In this document: piece by piece, positions 44,102 through 53,192 of the stretch
Layout: the number at the start of each line of letters is the position of its first letter
Position numbering within the stretch: the stretch's first letter is position 1
The notes under the pieces: generated by a model
What the model saw: the letters and a program-made list of their open reading frames with translations, nothing else
What the model was told of the DNA's origin: nothing
Databases searched by the model: none
Assembly: GCA_963783175.1 (NCBI GenBank)
Contig: CAWANG010000037.1
Location: 62,001 to 126,000, forward strand
Direction of reading: 5' to 3'
Length of the DNA: 64,000 nt
DNA from: Roseiarcus sp963783175
GTDB taxonomy: Bacteria; Pseudomonadota; Alphaproteobacteria; Rhizobiales; Beijerinckiaceae
Translations under genes and position numbers: made by a program

Positions 44102-45778
44102 ATGACCAACGGCGAACCTCCGGCCGCTCGCGCCGCGGACGTCCTTGTCGCCGGAGCGGGGCTCGCCGGGCTCGTGGCGGCCTTCGGCTTTGCGCGGGCC
44201 GGCTTCGACGTCGTCTGCTGCGGCGCCGGGGAGCGGACGGGACGCGGGCGCACCGTCGCACTCCTTGACCGCTCGGTCGCTTTTCTCGACTCCCTCGGCC
44301 TTTGTGCGCCGTTGCAGCCTCAAGCCGCGCCATTGCGGTCGCTGCGCCTCATCGACGACACGGGAACGCTGTTTCCGCCACGGCCGGTCGAGTTCCACGC
44401 GGGAGAAATCGGTCTCGACGCGTTCGGCTGGAATATCGAAAACGACAGGATGGCCGAAGCGCTCGCGGCCGAAGTTGGTCGCGTTCGAGGCGTCGAGCGC
44501 GCCGCCAGCGGCGTCGCCGCCTACGACTTCGCCGGCGACGCCGTGCGGGCGCGGCTCAACGACGGTCGCACCGTCTCGGCCCGGCTCGCCGTCGGCGCCG
44601 ACGGCCGCGATTCGAAAGCGCGCCGCGCCGCCGGGCTTGAGGCGCGCGCCCACGTCTACGGGCAGAGCGCGTTGACGGCGTTTCTGGCCCACCGGCTGCC
44701 CCACCACGACTTTTCGACCGAGTTCCATACCCGCGGCGGCCCATTTACCCTGGTGCCGCTGCCGGCCACCGCGGCCGCGCCCAACCGGTCGAGCCTCGTC
44801 TGGGTGATGGCGGACAAGGACGCGCGGCGGCGCGAGGCGCTCGACGATGAGGCGCTGGCTGAGGAGATCGAGTGCCAGGCCCACTCGCTCCTGGGAGCCA
44901 TGCGGATCGAGGGCGAGCGCGGGATCTTCCCGATGGCTCGCCAGATCGTGCCTGAGATCGTCGCGGGGCGGCTGGCGCTCGTCGGCGACGCCGCCCACGT
45001 CTTCCCGCCGATCGGCGCCCAAGGGCTCAATCTGGGCTTACGCGATGTACAGGCGATCATCGTCTGCGCCGTCGAGGCGCGCAACGCGGGCCGGGACATC
45101 GGAGGGCCGGAGGCTCTAGACGCCTACCAAAGCGCCAGGCGGCCGGACATTGTGCTCCGAACAGGGGCGGTCGACGGCCTAAACCGCGCCTTGCTCAGCC
45201 ATTTCGCGACGGTCGATTTCGCCCGTGGCGCGGCGCTGGCGACCCTCTCCGCGATCGGGCCGCTCAGGCGCTTCGTCATGCGCGAAGGAACTCGGGCCTC
45301 ACGTGCGTCGCCGGAGCCCGAAGTTGTCCACACCGGGATGACCGCCTGCGGAGGCCGTCGCCAATCGGCCGAGGTAGTGCTCCCAACCCTCGGCGTGGTT
45401 GGCGCACTGGGCGGCGTTGGGAAGGCCGGTGTGGGTCATGCGCAGAAGGGTGCCCCCATCACGATCGAGGAGGTCGATCTCGACCAGGCCCGACCCCGGC
45501 GGCACTTCAGCGTCCCCATCCCAGCCGAAGCTATAGGCGAGCCGATGGACCGGCACGACCTCGCGGAACGCCCCCCGCGCCGTGCGGCCAGGCCGCCCGC
45601 CGACGTCTTTGATGAGGTAGAGGCCGCCTGGATGGACCTCGGTCTGCGCCTCGGCGCCCATCCAACTCAAGATCTTTTCGGGATCGGTCAGGAAGGCGAA
45701 CACCGTGGCCGGCGGGGCTGCGACTTGGGTCTCGCGGTGGACGACGAGCGATTCATCCATTGGATTCTCCTCGAGTGA
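44102..45778 (+). CDS. UbiH/PHBH-type FAD monooxygenase, read through its natural end
   Basis: Residues 1-400 are a UbiH-family flavin monooxygenase: FAD motif DVLVAGAGLAGLVAAFGFAR, a DG motif RLAVGADGRDSKARRAAG, and GRLALVGDAAHVFPPIGAQG with LNLGLRDV. Such enzymes hydroxylate ubiquinone precursors or related aromatics. At 45,289-45,290 one A appears extra. Without it the protein would end MREGLGPHVRRRSPKL and stop at the TGA 45,339-45,341. As given, the frame runs on for about 150 codons that are only the antisense of the SRPBCC gene, so that tail is not real. ATG 44102 follows GGGGGAG. Confidence 0.8.
   Translation: MTNGEPPAARAADVLVAGAGLAGLVAAFGFARAGFDVVCCGAGERTGRGRTVALLDRSVAFLDSLGLCAPLQPQAAPLRSLRLIDDTGTLFPPRPVEFHAGEIGLDAFGWNIENDRMAEALAAEVGRVRGVERAASGVAAYDFAGDAVRARLNDGRTVSARLAVGADGRDSKARRAAGLEARAHVYGQSALTAFLAHRLPHHDFSTEFHTRGGPFTLVPLPATAAAPNRSSLVWVMADKDARRREALDDEALAEEIECQAHSLLGAMRIEGERGIFPMARQIVPEIVAGRLALVGDAAHVFPPIGAQGLNLGLRDVQAIIVCAVEARNAGRDIGGPEALDAYQSARRPDIVLRTGAVDGLNRALLSHFATVDFARGAALATLSAIGPLRRFVMREGTRASRASPEPEVVHTGMTACGGRRQSAEVVLPTLGVVGALGGVGKAGVGHAQKGAPITIEEVDLDQARPRRHFSVPIPAEAIGEPMDRHDLAERPPRRAARPPADVFDEVEAAWMDLGLRLGAHPTQDLFGIGQEGEHRGRRGCDLGLAVDDERFIHWILLE
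45299..45760 (-). CDS. SRPBCC/AHSA1-family protein
   Basis: A 153-residue START-like protein. The family features are visible: HRETQVAAPPATVFAFLTDP, EKILSWMGAEAQTEVHPGGL, and DRDGGTLLRMTHTGLPNAAQ followed by EGWEHYLGRLA. These proteins enclose hydrophobic ligands; many are paired with ArsR regulators, but none is adjacent here. ATG 45760 (MDESLVVHRE) has ggagaatcc just before it. It converges with the monooxygenase gene, and the natural 3' ends would overlap by about 43 bases. Confidence 0.8.
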   Translation of the reverse strand: MDESLVVHRETQVAAPPATVFAFLTDPEKILSWMGAEAQTEVHPGGLYLIKDVGGRPGRTARGAFREVVPVHRLAYSFGWDGDAEVPPGSGLVEIDLLDRDGGTLLRMTHTGLPNAAQCANHAEGWEHYLGRLATASAGGHPGVDNFGLRRRT

Positions 45779-45988
45779 AAACTCATTCCAACCCCAAGAC
45801 GGGCGGCCCGCCGTCAAATCGACACCGGCGCTCGTGTTCCACCTCGGGGCCTCCAAAAAATGAGCCGAGGCGCGCCAAGTGGAACGATGGGCTGAATATG
45901 GGCGCCCCGTCTCCGAAGGTCAACCGCTTGGTTGAATGACAACCCGGTGGCGCCCGAAATATTCAGGCAGCAAAGTGAGGATACCGAT

Positions 45989-46387
45989 ATGATCGAGGCT
46001 CGATGCAATTGCGGCGCGCTGGCCGTGGAAGTTCCCGGTCCGTCCAAATTGATCGTGGCCTGCCATTGCACTGAGTGCCAGCGACGGACCGGCTCACCCT
46101 TCGGGGTTGGGGCCTTCTATCCCTCAAAGGACGTAAAAATCGCGGGGGCCGCAAATGAGTTCGCGCGAGACGGTTCAGCGGCGGGCAAAGTGCGGACCTA
46201 TTTCTGTCCGAACTGCGGCTCGACCGTTTATTGGAAGGCCGACAGGGTTCCAGACTTCATTGGGGTGGCTGTCGGCTGTTTTGCCGATCCGAGCTATCCG
46301 CGCCCGACGAGGTCAATCTGGGAGCAAACAAAGCACCGCTGGACACAAGTCGACGCGGATCAACATCTCTTGCGCGGCAGCCTTTGA
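45989..46387 (+). CDS. GFA (CENP-V/Gfa) family zinc protein
   Basis: A 132-residue Gfa-like protein. The zinc ligands are in MIEARCNCGALAVEV, CHCTECQRRTGSPFGVGAF and YFCPNCGSTVYWKADR, a pattern shared with glutathione-dependent formaldehyde-activating enzyme. Many family members have other or unknown substrates. The start ATG 45989 has GAGG eight bases upstream; an in-frame start at 45932 would add a non-conserved leader. It stands alone upstream of the cyclase gene. Confidence 0.85.
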   Translation: MIEARCNCGALAVEVPGPSKLIVACHCTECQRRTGSPFGVGAFYPSKDVKIAGAANEFARDGSAAGKVRTYFCPNCGSTVYWKADRVPDFIGVAVGCFADPSYPRPTRSIWEQTKHRWTQVDADQHLLRGSL

Positions 46388-46453
46388 TCAGGACCAGGCT
46401 GCAATGCTGAAACGCTGATGACACCAAGCCAAGGTCCAGCCGATCATCGACCC

Positions 46454-47548
46454 ATGCCGCTTAATTCGACCCTTGCCTGGCTGGTTGACGCGGCCGCCGA
46501 GACGCTGATTCCAGAGGATTTTCTGGCGAGCCTCGGAGGCCGCCTGATTGAGGACGGCGCGCCCCTCGCTGGCGGCGCCCTCACCCTGGCCGCGCCGCAC
46601 CCCCTCATTGCTCGGCGGACCTGGCTGTGGCGGGCAGAGAGCAAAGAGGTGAGCGAGGCGTTGGGGTTCCTGGCTCCGGGACCGGCGGCGGCGGGAGGGT
46701 CAGCCCCGCCAGGCGAGGTCGGCCGGCGCTGGCTCTTGGGCCTTGGCGGCGGCCCAGTGCACGAGGATCTCGTCGGGCCGACGCTGGACGGGACGACGCT
46801 GGCTTGGATCGGGCCGCGTCCATTCACCGCCGACGAAGCTGGCCGCCTCAGCGAAGCCGCCCGCTTCGCCGCCGCGCCGCTCGCCGCGCTGACCGCGCGG
46901 GCGACGCTGACTGCGGCGCTCGAGACCTATCTCGGCCGGCGCAGCGCGGCGCGGGTGCTGGCGGTTCCGTTGCGTCGCGGGCTCGGCGAGACCATCCAGG
47001 CGGCGCTGCTGTTCGCCGATCTGCGCGGCTTCACGGCCTTGTCCGAAAGCAACCCCCCGTCGCAGGTCATTTCGGCCCTCGACGCCTGGTTCGACCGGAT
47101 CGCGGGCGCGGTCCACGCCTTCGGCGGCGAGGTGCTGAAATTCATCGGCGACGGCGTGCTGGCGATCTTTCCGGTCGCCGGCGAGACGCCGCGCGGCGCC
47201 TGCGACCGTGCGCTCAGCGCCGTCGACGCCGCCCGGGCCGGAATGTCGCATCTCGACGAGGCGCGACGACAGCAGGGCCTCCCGCCTTTGCCCTTTGGGG
47301 TGGCGCTGCATCTCGGCGAGATCCTGTGGGGCAACATCGGCGCCGCCGACCGGCTCGATTTCACGGCGATCGGCCCCGCCGTCAATCTGGTGAGCCGGCT
47401 GGAAGGACTATGTCGGCCGCTCGGGAAGGTTGTCCTAATCTCGGGCGCCTTCGCGAGCGCGACCGGAGCTTCGCTGATCCCGCTCGGAACGCATGCGCTT
47501 CGCGGCATCGCCACGCCATGCGCCGTGTTCACCGTGGCGGAGAAATGA
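46454..47548 (+). CDS. Class III adenylate/guanylate cyclase
   Basis: A 364-residue protein. Residues 1-180 are a sensor-like region without membrane helices. The catalytic domain follows: ALLFADLRGFTALSESNPPS (metal-binding aspartate), FGGEVLKFIGDGVLAIFPVA (second metal aspartate), and FGVALHLGEILWGNIGAADR LDFT split here for length, then AIGPAVNLVSRLEGLC. The pattern matches Rhizobiales cyclases of the CyaA/Cya3 type that make cAMP. A start at 46418 is also in frame, but ATG 46454 (MPLNSTLAW) is more family-like. The cNMP-domain protein at 25,358 could respond to its product, but they are far apart. Confidence 0.85.
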   Translation: MPLNSTLAWLVDAAAETLIPEDFLASLGGRLIEDGAPLAGGALTLAAPHPLIARRTWLWRAESKEVSEALGFLAPGPAAAGGSAPPGEVGRRWLLGLGGGPVHEDLVGPTLDGTTLAWIGPRPFTADEAGRLSEAARFAAAPLAALTARATLTAALETYLGRRSAARVLAVPLRRGLGETIQAALLFADLRGFTALSESNPPSQVISALDAWFDRIAGAVHAFGGEVLKFIGDGVLAIFPVAGETPRGACDRALSAVDAARAGMSHLDEARRQQGLPPLPFGVALHLGEILWGNIGAADRLDFTAIGPAVNLVSRLEGLCRPLGKVVLISGAFASATGASLIPLGTHALRGIATPCAVFTVAEK

Positions 47549-47635
47549 CCTGACGGGGCGACTCCACATTCAACCTTTCGGAGCCAAGAACGCGCGACGG
47601 ACGTATTCGATCCTGGGGTCGTCGCGCGCCCGCCC

Positions 47636-48284
47636 TCACAGCACAACCACGGGTGTTCCTTTCGCGACCCGGCCGTAAAGATCGATGACGTCGGCGTCCA
47701 TCATCCGGATGCACCCCGAGGATACGGCCTTGCCGATCGACTTGGGTTCATTCGTGCCGTGGATGCGGAACAAGGTGTCCTTCTTGTCCTGGAACAAGTA
47801 CAGGGCGCGCGCTCCGAGCGGGTTCTCCATGCCGCCGTCCAGATGCACCGGCAGCTCCGGCTGACGCGCAAGCATTTCCGGCGGTGGCGTCCATCCCGGC
47901 CAGAACGCCTTGCGGCCGATTTCGGCCGTTCCCTTCCAGGAGAACCCCTGGCGCCCGACGCCGATCCCATACTGAATCGCGCGCCCGTCGCCCAGCGAGA
48001 GGTAAAGCTTGCGCTCGTGGGTATTGATGGTGACCGTGCCCGCTGGCTCACCCGTCGGATCATTGACCTCCTTTCGGGTGGTGAGGCTCATGTCGACGTC
48101 TTTGTCGAAGCCTCCCGGAGTTCGAATAGTTCGGATCGGCGTCTGGCGGCAGATAGGTCTCGGTTTGCGGCGGGGGCGGCGAACCGAAGCCCGGAAACGG
48201 AAGCAGGGCCTGGGCTCGTCCCTCACCGACCGGAATCACAAGGCTCGCCAGACTGATCAGCAGAAGACTACGCGCGCGAAGCAT
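47636..48284 (-). pseudogene. L,D-transpeptidase (YkuD), frame broken by one extra base
   Basis: The first frame from ATG 48284 has a signal peptide (MLRARSLLLISLASLVIPVG) and the start of the mature protein (TETYLPPDADPNYSNSG). A run of three C at 48,114-48,116 (G on the coding strand) seems one too long. After it the protein resumes GFDKDVDMSLTTRKEVNDPT, with the YkuD core TINTHERKLYLSLGDGRAIQ and the catalytic motif IHGTNEPKSIGKAVSSGCIR (His and Cys). The span of 649 bases is one more than a multiple of three. YkuD enzymes cross-link peptidoglycan or attach lipoproteins. It is probably intact in the organism if the extra base is an error. Confidence 0.85.
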
Positions 48285-48592
48285 GGTTGACCCCGTCCCT
48301 ATGACCTGCGTTTGTTCTCGAAACCAAAAACGGCGAAATCGCGACCATCGCTAAATTTGTCGCCAGTTTCGGGAAGTTTAGCCCGGATCATCCAGCCGAG
48401 CGAGGGGTTCTAACAATAGCCTGAATGCGCGGGATCCGTGGGCGGTCGCCATGCTGGCGACGGCTGGATTAGACCGCATCTGTCGCAATGGGCGTCATAA
48501 GCATTGTGACGCCGGCGCCTTAGGGCGTTGGCTGATAGTTTGTTCACCGAGCCCCGTTTCGCCGGGCCGATCTTTGCTTCTATGAGGACGAG
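48285..48592. other. Divergent intergenic region with inverted repeat
   Basis: This 308-bp gap separates the leftward L,D-transpeptidase and the rightward ClC gene, so it should contain both promoters. A perfect 7-bp inverted repeat with 9-base spacer, GGCGTCA-taagcattg-TGACGCC, lies at 48,491-48,513 and could be an operator or a hairpin. No small gene is seen. Confidence 0.5.
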
Positions 48593-50404
48593 ATGTCGTC
48601 AACCACAGCCGATGCCGCTGCTCCGTCCGAGACCGTCGCCACCGCCGAGCGGGAGGAGAGGCGGGTCAGCCTGTTCATGCTCTGCCTGCTCGCTTTGGGG
48701 GTGGGGATCATGACCGGGGTCGGCGCGGTGGCGCTCCGGGCGCTGATCGGCCTCATCCACAACGCCATGTTCAATGGGGTCTTCAGGATCGGCTATGACG
48801 CCAACATCCTCGAGGGGCCGAGTCGCTTCGGCGACTGGGTGATCCTGTCGCCGGTTCTCGGCGGCCTCGTCGTCGTCTATCTGGTGCAGCGCTATGCGCC
48901 CGAGGCCAAGGGCCACGGCGTCCCCGAGGTGATGGACGCGATTTACTATAAGCGCGGCAATATTCGCGGCGTCGTTGCGGTCATCAAGTCGCTCGCCTCC
49001 GCGTTGTCGATCGGGTCGGGCGCGTCGGTCGGCCGGGAGGGGCCGATCATCCAGATCGGGTCGGCGCTGGGATCGGCGTTTTCGAAGGCCATTGGGCTCT
49101 CGACCGGGCAGAAGATCACGCTCTTATCGGCGGGGGCGGGCGCAGGCATCGCGGCAACCTTCAACACGCCGCTGGGGGGCGTGCTGTTCGCGATCGAAAT
49201 CCTTCTGCCCGAAGTTTCAAACCGCACCTTTCTGCCGGTCGTCATTGCGACCGGCGCGGCAACCATGCTCGGCCGCATTCTCATCGGCCTGAATCCGGCC
49301 TTCGCCGTTCCGGAGATTTTCTTTCCGTCCGCCCGCGCTTTCGGCGTCGAGGCGGCGATCGCGTTCACCGCGCTCGGCGCGCTCTGCGGCGTCGCCGCCT
49401 GGGCGTTCATTCGGCTCCTGGTGTTCATGGAGGACGGCTTTCCCAAGTTGCCGGGAAACATCTATACCCAGAACATCATCGGCATGGCGCTGGTCGGCCT
49501 GATGATGGTCGGTCTCACGCACGCCTTCGGCCATTCCTATGTCGACGGCGTTGGCTATGGCGTCATCCAATCGGTCCTCAACCAGAGCATGACGGCCGCG
49601 GGCCTGCTCGCCCTGCTGTTCGTGCTCAAACTGCTTGCGACGACGATCAGCCTTGGTTGCGGCGCCTCTGGGGGCATCTTCTCGCCCTCGCTCTTTCTCG
49701 GTTCGACGCTCGGCGCAGCGTTCGCGTCCCTCGCCGCTCACGTCCTCCCCAACGCCGGCATGACCTTGCCTTCGGCGGCGATCGTCGGCATGGCGGCGAT
49801 GGTCGGCGCGGGGACCGGGGGCGTCATGACCGGGATCATCATGGTGTTCGAGATGACGCGCGACTATGCGATCATCGTCCCAGTGATCGTCGCCGTTGCG
49901 GTCGCGGCCGGGGTCAGGCGCGCGCTCATCGCCGAGACGATCTACACCATCAAGCTGCGCCACCGGGGCCATCGCATCCCCAAGGAGCGGCACGTCAATC
50001 TCTATCTCGTCCAGCAGGCGCAGGATGTCATGGAGCGGCGGTTCATCCTCGCCGAGGCGGGATCGACGCTGAGGGAATGCATCGGCTGGGAAGACGTCGA
50101 CGATCTGCGCGCCATGATCGTCGAGCGCGAGGGCAGAATCGTCGGCCTCATACCGCCACGCTCCGGCCTCTGGCGCGAGAGCGTGAACAACCCGGATCGG
50201 CTGGTGGACGACTTCGTCGAGAAGCAATTGGTTGTCTGCCGCGACGTCGACTTGCTGAGCCTCGCGCTGGCGCGCCTCAAACGTCACAAGGCCGGCGCGG
50301 CGATCGTCTTTCACGGCGCGCGTCGGCCGCGCGCGGCCGATGTCGTCGGCGTCATCACCAAGCGCGCAATCGCCGACGCGGTGATTAACGAATACGAGGA
50401 CTGA
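48593..50404 (+). CDS. ClC-family chloride channel/transporter with C-terminal CBS domains
   Basis: A 603-residue ClC protein. The selectivity-filter regions are GSGASVGREGPIIQIGSALG, AAGIAATFNTPLGGVLFAIE-like (GAGAGIAATFNTPLGGVLFA) and GCGASGGIFSPSLFLGSTLG. About 430 membrane residues are followed by a cytoplasmic tail with two CBS-like parts (RFILAEAGSTLRECIGWEDV; KQLVVCRDVDLLSLALARLK). The glutamate in GREGP that gates H+/Cl- exchange is present. The ATG 48593 follows gaggacgag. The gene is divergent from the L,D-transpeptidase. Confidence 0.92.
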   Translation: MSSTTADAAAPSETVATAEREERRVSLFMLCLLALGVGIMTGVGAVALRALIGLIHNAMFNGVFRIGYDANILEGPSRFGDWVILSPVLGGLVVVYLVQRYAPEAKGHGVPEVMDAIYYKRGNIRGVVAVIKSLASALSIGSGASVGREGPIIQIGSALGSAFSKAIGLSTGQKITLLSAGAGAGIAATFNTPLGGVLFAIEILLPEVSNRTFLPVVIATGAATMLGRILIGLNPAFAVPEIFFPSARAFGVEAAIAFTALGALCGVAAWAFIRLLVFMEDGFPKLPGNIYTQNIIGMALVGLMMVGLTHAFGHSYVDGVGYGVIQSVLNQSMTAAGLLALLFVLKLLATTISLGCGASGGIFSPSLFLGSTLGAAFASLAAHVLPNAGMTLPSAAIVGMAAMVGAGTGGVMTGIIMVFEMTRDYAIIVPVIVAVAVAAGVRRALIAETIYTIKLRHRGHRIPKERHVNLYLVQQAQDVMERRFILAEAGSTLRECIGWEDVDDLRAMIVEREGRIVGLIPPRSGLWRESVNNPDRLVDDFVEKQLVVCRDVDLLSLALARLKRHKAGAAIVFHGARRPRAADVVGVITKRAIADAVINEYED

Positions 50405-50553
50405 GCGACGGCGCTTGGTCCCCGAGCTGCGACAACGTCAATATCGGGTGATCTCGCGGGTCTTCGGAGCCACAAGCTTTCGCGCTGCGCCGACCGGCGG
50501 TAGACCGGATGCTTCTTCGTTCCCGTCCCGCCCCTCTTCCGGAGCCGCTGCCC

Positions 50554-51114
50554 ATGATCGCCCTCGACCCGAAGACGACCGCGCTCATGCTGATCGACCT
50601 CCAGAACGGCATCCTCGGCCGCAAGCTCGAGCCGATCGCGGCCGAAGAGCTGTTCGAACGAGCCAAAGCGCTGGCGGCTAGGTTTCGCGCCGAAGGCGCG
50701 CCGGTCGTGCTGGTCAATGTGGCGCCTGGGGCTGAAGAGCCGCCGCGTCGGGTCGACGAGCCCTCGCAGCTGCCCAAGACCCTGCCTCACGGCTTCACCG
50801 ATCTCGCGCCCGGCCTGGCCGCGCCGGGCGATCTCAAGATCGCCAAGAAGAGCTGGGGCGCATTCTCTGTTCCCGAGCTCGACCTCAAGCTCCGCGAGCG
50901 GGGCGTGCGCACGATCGTCCTTGGCGGCGTCGCCACCCAATTCGGCGTCGAATCCACAGCGCGGCAGGCCTGGGAGCTCGGCTACGAACTGGTCATCGTC
51001 AAGGATGTGCCAACCAGCATCGCGCCTGAAGCCCACGACAATTCGATCCGGCAGATATTTCCGCGAATCGCGCGCATAGCCGACAGCGCCGCCCTCGCGT
51101 TCTCCGCCGCCTGA
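50554..51114 (+). CDS. Isochorismatase-family hydrolase lacking the catalytic cysteine
   Basis: A 186-residue cysteine-hydrolase-fold protein. The catalytic aspartate (LMLIDLQNGILG) and lysine (IAKKSWGAFSV) are present, but the loop normally holding the nucleophile, GVxTxxCVEST, reads GGVATQFGVESTARQAWELG with glycine in place of cysteine. Such variants occur and may act like true isochorismatases, which also lack the Cys, or be inactive. ATG 50554 is preceded by ccggagccgctgccc, a weak site. It lies 9 bases before the AbrB gene and is likely co-transcribed with it. Confidence 0.82.
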   Translation: MIALDPKTTALMLIDLQNGILGRKLEPIAAEELFERAKALAARFRAEGAPVVLVNVAPGAEEPPRRVDEPSQLPKTLPHGFTDLAPGLAAPGDLKIAKKSWGAFSVPELDLKLRERGVRTIVLGGVATQFGVESTARQAWELGYELVIVKDVPTSIAPEAHDNSIRQIFPRIARIADSAALAFSAA

Positions 51115-51123
51115 GGGGGAGGA

Positions 51124-52224
51124 ATGTCCCGTCTCACTTTGCGCGGAATACGGCCGGTCCTGCAATGGGGAGCGCTTCTGGTCGCTTCGTTTGTCTGCGT
51201 TTCGGCATTCGAGCTGATGCGCCTGCCAGCGGCTTTGCTGCTCGGCGCCATCGCGGCGGCGATCCTGCTTTCGTGGTTCGAGGGACGCGCCAGGATTCCG
51301 CCCTGGGCCTTCGTCGTCGCGCAGGGCTTTGTCGGTTGCCTCGTGGCGCGAAGCATCACCCCCGACATTTTGCTGACGATCTTCCAGAAATGGCCGCTGT
51401 TCCTGACCTTGATCGGCGCGGTTATCGGTTTCGCGACCGGCCTCGGCTTCGTGCTTGCGCGTTGGAAAGTGCTTCCGGGCACGACGGCGGTCTGGGGCTC
51501 ATCACCCGGCGCGGCGACCGCCATGGTGCTGATGGCCGACGCCTTCGGCGGCGACATGCGGCTTGTCGCCGTCATGCAATATCTGCGCGTCGCATGCGTC
51601 GGGCTGGTCGCGTCGATCGTCGCCCGGGCGTGGTCGGCCTCGGGCGGCGCGGCGCCGGTCGTTATCGACTGGTTCCCGCCCCTTGCCGCCTGGCCGTTCT
51701 TGGGAACGCTGGCGCTGGGCGTCGGCGGCGCAGTCATCGGGGTCAAGTCCGGGATCCCGGCCGGGCCGTTGCTTTTGCCGCTGTTCATCGGCGCTCCCCT
51801 TTCGGCGAGCCACATTCTCACGATCACGCTCCCGCCATGGCTTCTGGCGATATGCTACGCGCTCGTCGGCTGGTCGATCGGTCTGAGGTTCACGCGCGAA
51901 ATCGTGCTCTACGCGGCGAAACAGCTGCCGAGAATTCTGGCCTCCATCTTCACGCTGATCGCCATGTGCGGGGGATTGGCGTTTGCCTTGCATGAGGCGG
52001 CGGGAACGGACCCGCTGACCGCCTATCTCGCGACTAGCCCCGGCGGCGCTGATGCGGTGGCGATCATCGCCGCGTCGTCCCCGGTCGATATTCCGTTCGT
52101 CATGGCGATGCAGATCGGGCGGTTGCTGCTGGTGATCCTCGTCGGCCCCAGTCTCGCCCGCATGATCGCGCGCTGGACCGCGGGGACTGAGCCGAGATCC
52201 CCAGACGTTCAAGTCTCCAAATGA
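51124..52224 (+). CDS. AbrB-family (ammonia monooxygenase-like) membrane protein
   Basis: A 366-residue protein of PF05145 with about ten membrane helices in two repeats. Each repeat has the motif of this family: WGSSPGAATAMVLMADAFGG in the first and ATSPGGADAVAIIAASSPVD in the second. Family members are named for a ammonia monooxygenase link that lacks evidence; some are transporters or regulators. ATG 51124 has ggggaggaatg just upstream, a strong site. It follows the isochorismatase-fold gene by 9 bases. Confidence 0.85.
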   Translation: MSRLTLRGIRPVLQWGALLVASFVCVSAFELMRLPAALLLGAIAAAILLSWFEGRARIPPWAFVVAQGFVGCLVARSITPDILLTIFQKWPLFLTLIGAVIGFATGLGFVLARWKVLPGTTAVWGSSPGAATAMVLMADAFGGDMRLVAVMQYLRVACVGLVASIVARAWSASGGAAPVVIDWFPPLAAWPFLGTLALGVGGAVIGVKSGIPAGPLLLPLFIGAPLSASHILTITLPPWLLAICYALVGWSIGLRFTREIVLYAAKQLPRILASIFTLIAMCGGLAFALHEAAGTDPLTAYLATSPGGADAVAIIAASSPVDIPFVMAMQIGRLLLVILVGPSLARMIARWTAGTEPRSPDVQVSK

Positions 52225-52236
52225 AAGCCGGCCTCC

Positions 52237-52561
52237 ATGCTGAGCCTCCCCTGGTACGTCTATGTTCTGCAATTCGTCAGCGGATTGCTGCATCGCCAAC
52301 GGCGTCCCGCATTTCGTCCAGGGCGTTAGCGGCCACTGGTTCCAGACCCCTTTCGCCTCGCCTCCGGGCGTTGGCGAATCCTCTCCCGTCGTCAACGTCC
52401 TCTGGGGGTTCGTGAATCTCGCCGTCAGCTTCGCCCTGCTTTTCGCCTTTGCGCCCAAAGGCGGCGACGTGATCGCGGAATGGTCGCTGGTCTGCTTGGG
52501 CGCGCTCGTCATGGCCCTCGCGCTCGCCCGCCATTTCGGCCGGGTGCGGTCCGGGCGCTAG
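52237..52561 (+). pseudogene. Small membrane protein, frame broken by one extra base
   Basis: From ATG 52237 the frame reads MLSLPWYVYVLQFVSGLL. After one extra C at 52291 it resumes IANGVPHFVQGVSGHWFQTP, then FASPPGVGESSPVVNVLWGF and VNLAVSFALLFAFAPKG with two membrane helices. The span of 325 bases is one more than a multiple of three. Without the insertion it is a 107-residue protein of a small unnamed bacterial membrane family. It starts 12 bases after the AbrB gene, so all three may form one operon. Confidence 0.75.
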
Positions 52562-52642
52562 TGTCGCCATAGCGCCGACAGCCGTTGCGGAGCGGCCGCC
52601 ATCGGCGCAATAATCCCGTAGGGAAAATAGGGAGGAACGACC

Positions 52643-53164
52643 ATGACGCATCGGCTCCGCGCCGCGATTTTGACTGCGTTTCTTGGCGCCTGCGGCGCGG
52701 CAAGCGCGCAGCAGGCCAATCCGCTCGACGTCATACCCGACAAGATGCCGTTCACCACCCCCTATGGCGCGCCGATCTCGCTCGCTCGCGCCGAGGCCGC
52801 GATCGCCGCGGCGACGGCGGAAGCGCAGAAGCACGACTGGGCGCTCAATGTCGCGGTCGTCGACTCCGGGGCCAATCTCGTCGCCTTCGCCCGCATGGAT
52901 GGCGCCCAGCTCGGCTCGATCGCCATCTCCGAGCACAAGGCGCGCGCGTCGGTGAAATTCCGTCGTCCGACCAAAGTGTTCGAAGATGGCATTCAGAAGA
53001 ACGATTATAAATATCAGCTCTCGCTGGACGACATCATCGCCTCGCGCGGCGGCATTCCGTTGATCGAGGACGGCAAGCTGATCGGCGCGATCGGCTGTTC
53101 CGGCGGTGCGGGATCGCAAGACGAGGCCGCATGCATGGTCGGCGCCGCGACGATCAACAAATAG
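52643..53164 (+). CDS. GlcG/HbpS-family (DUF336) exported protein
   Basis: A 173-residue heme-degrading/HbpS-like protein. A signal peptide (MTHRLRAAILTAFLGACGAASA) is followed by the DUF336 core: SLARAEAAIAAATAEAQKHD, WALNVAVVDSGANLVAFARM, and HKARASVKFRRPTKVFEDGI with GGIPLIEDGKLIGAIGCSGG. HbpS binds heme outside the cell in Streptomyces; GlcG sits in glycolate operons. ATG 52643 has GGGAGGAACG upstream. It stands alone. Confidence 0.85.
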   Translation: MTHRLRAAILTAFLGACGAASAQQANPLDVIPDKMPFTTPYGAPISLARAEAAIAAATAEAQKHDWALNVAVVDSGANLVAFARMDGAQLGSIAISEHKARASVKFRRPTKVFEDGIQKNDYKYQLSLDDIIASRGGIPLIEDGKLIGAIGCSGGAGSQDEAACMVGAATINK

Positions 53165-53192
53165 CGACGCGCTGGGTGGATCGACCCAAAGC

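Noticed and set aside
44024..45022. Leftward open frame of about 332 codons
   Set aside because: Antisense of the FAD monooxygenase, which has unmistakable FAD motifs.
49217..50314. Leftward open frame of about 365 codons
   Set aside because: Antisense of the ClC gene; charged low-complexity translation.
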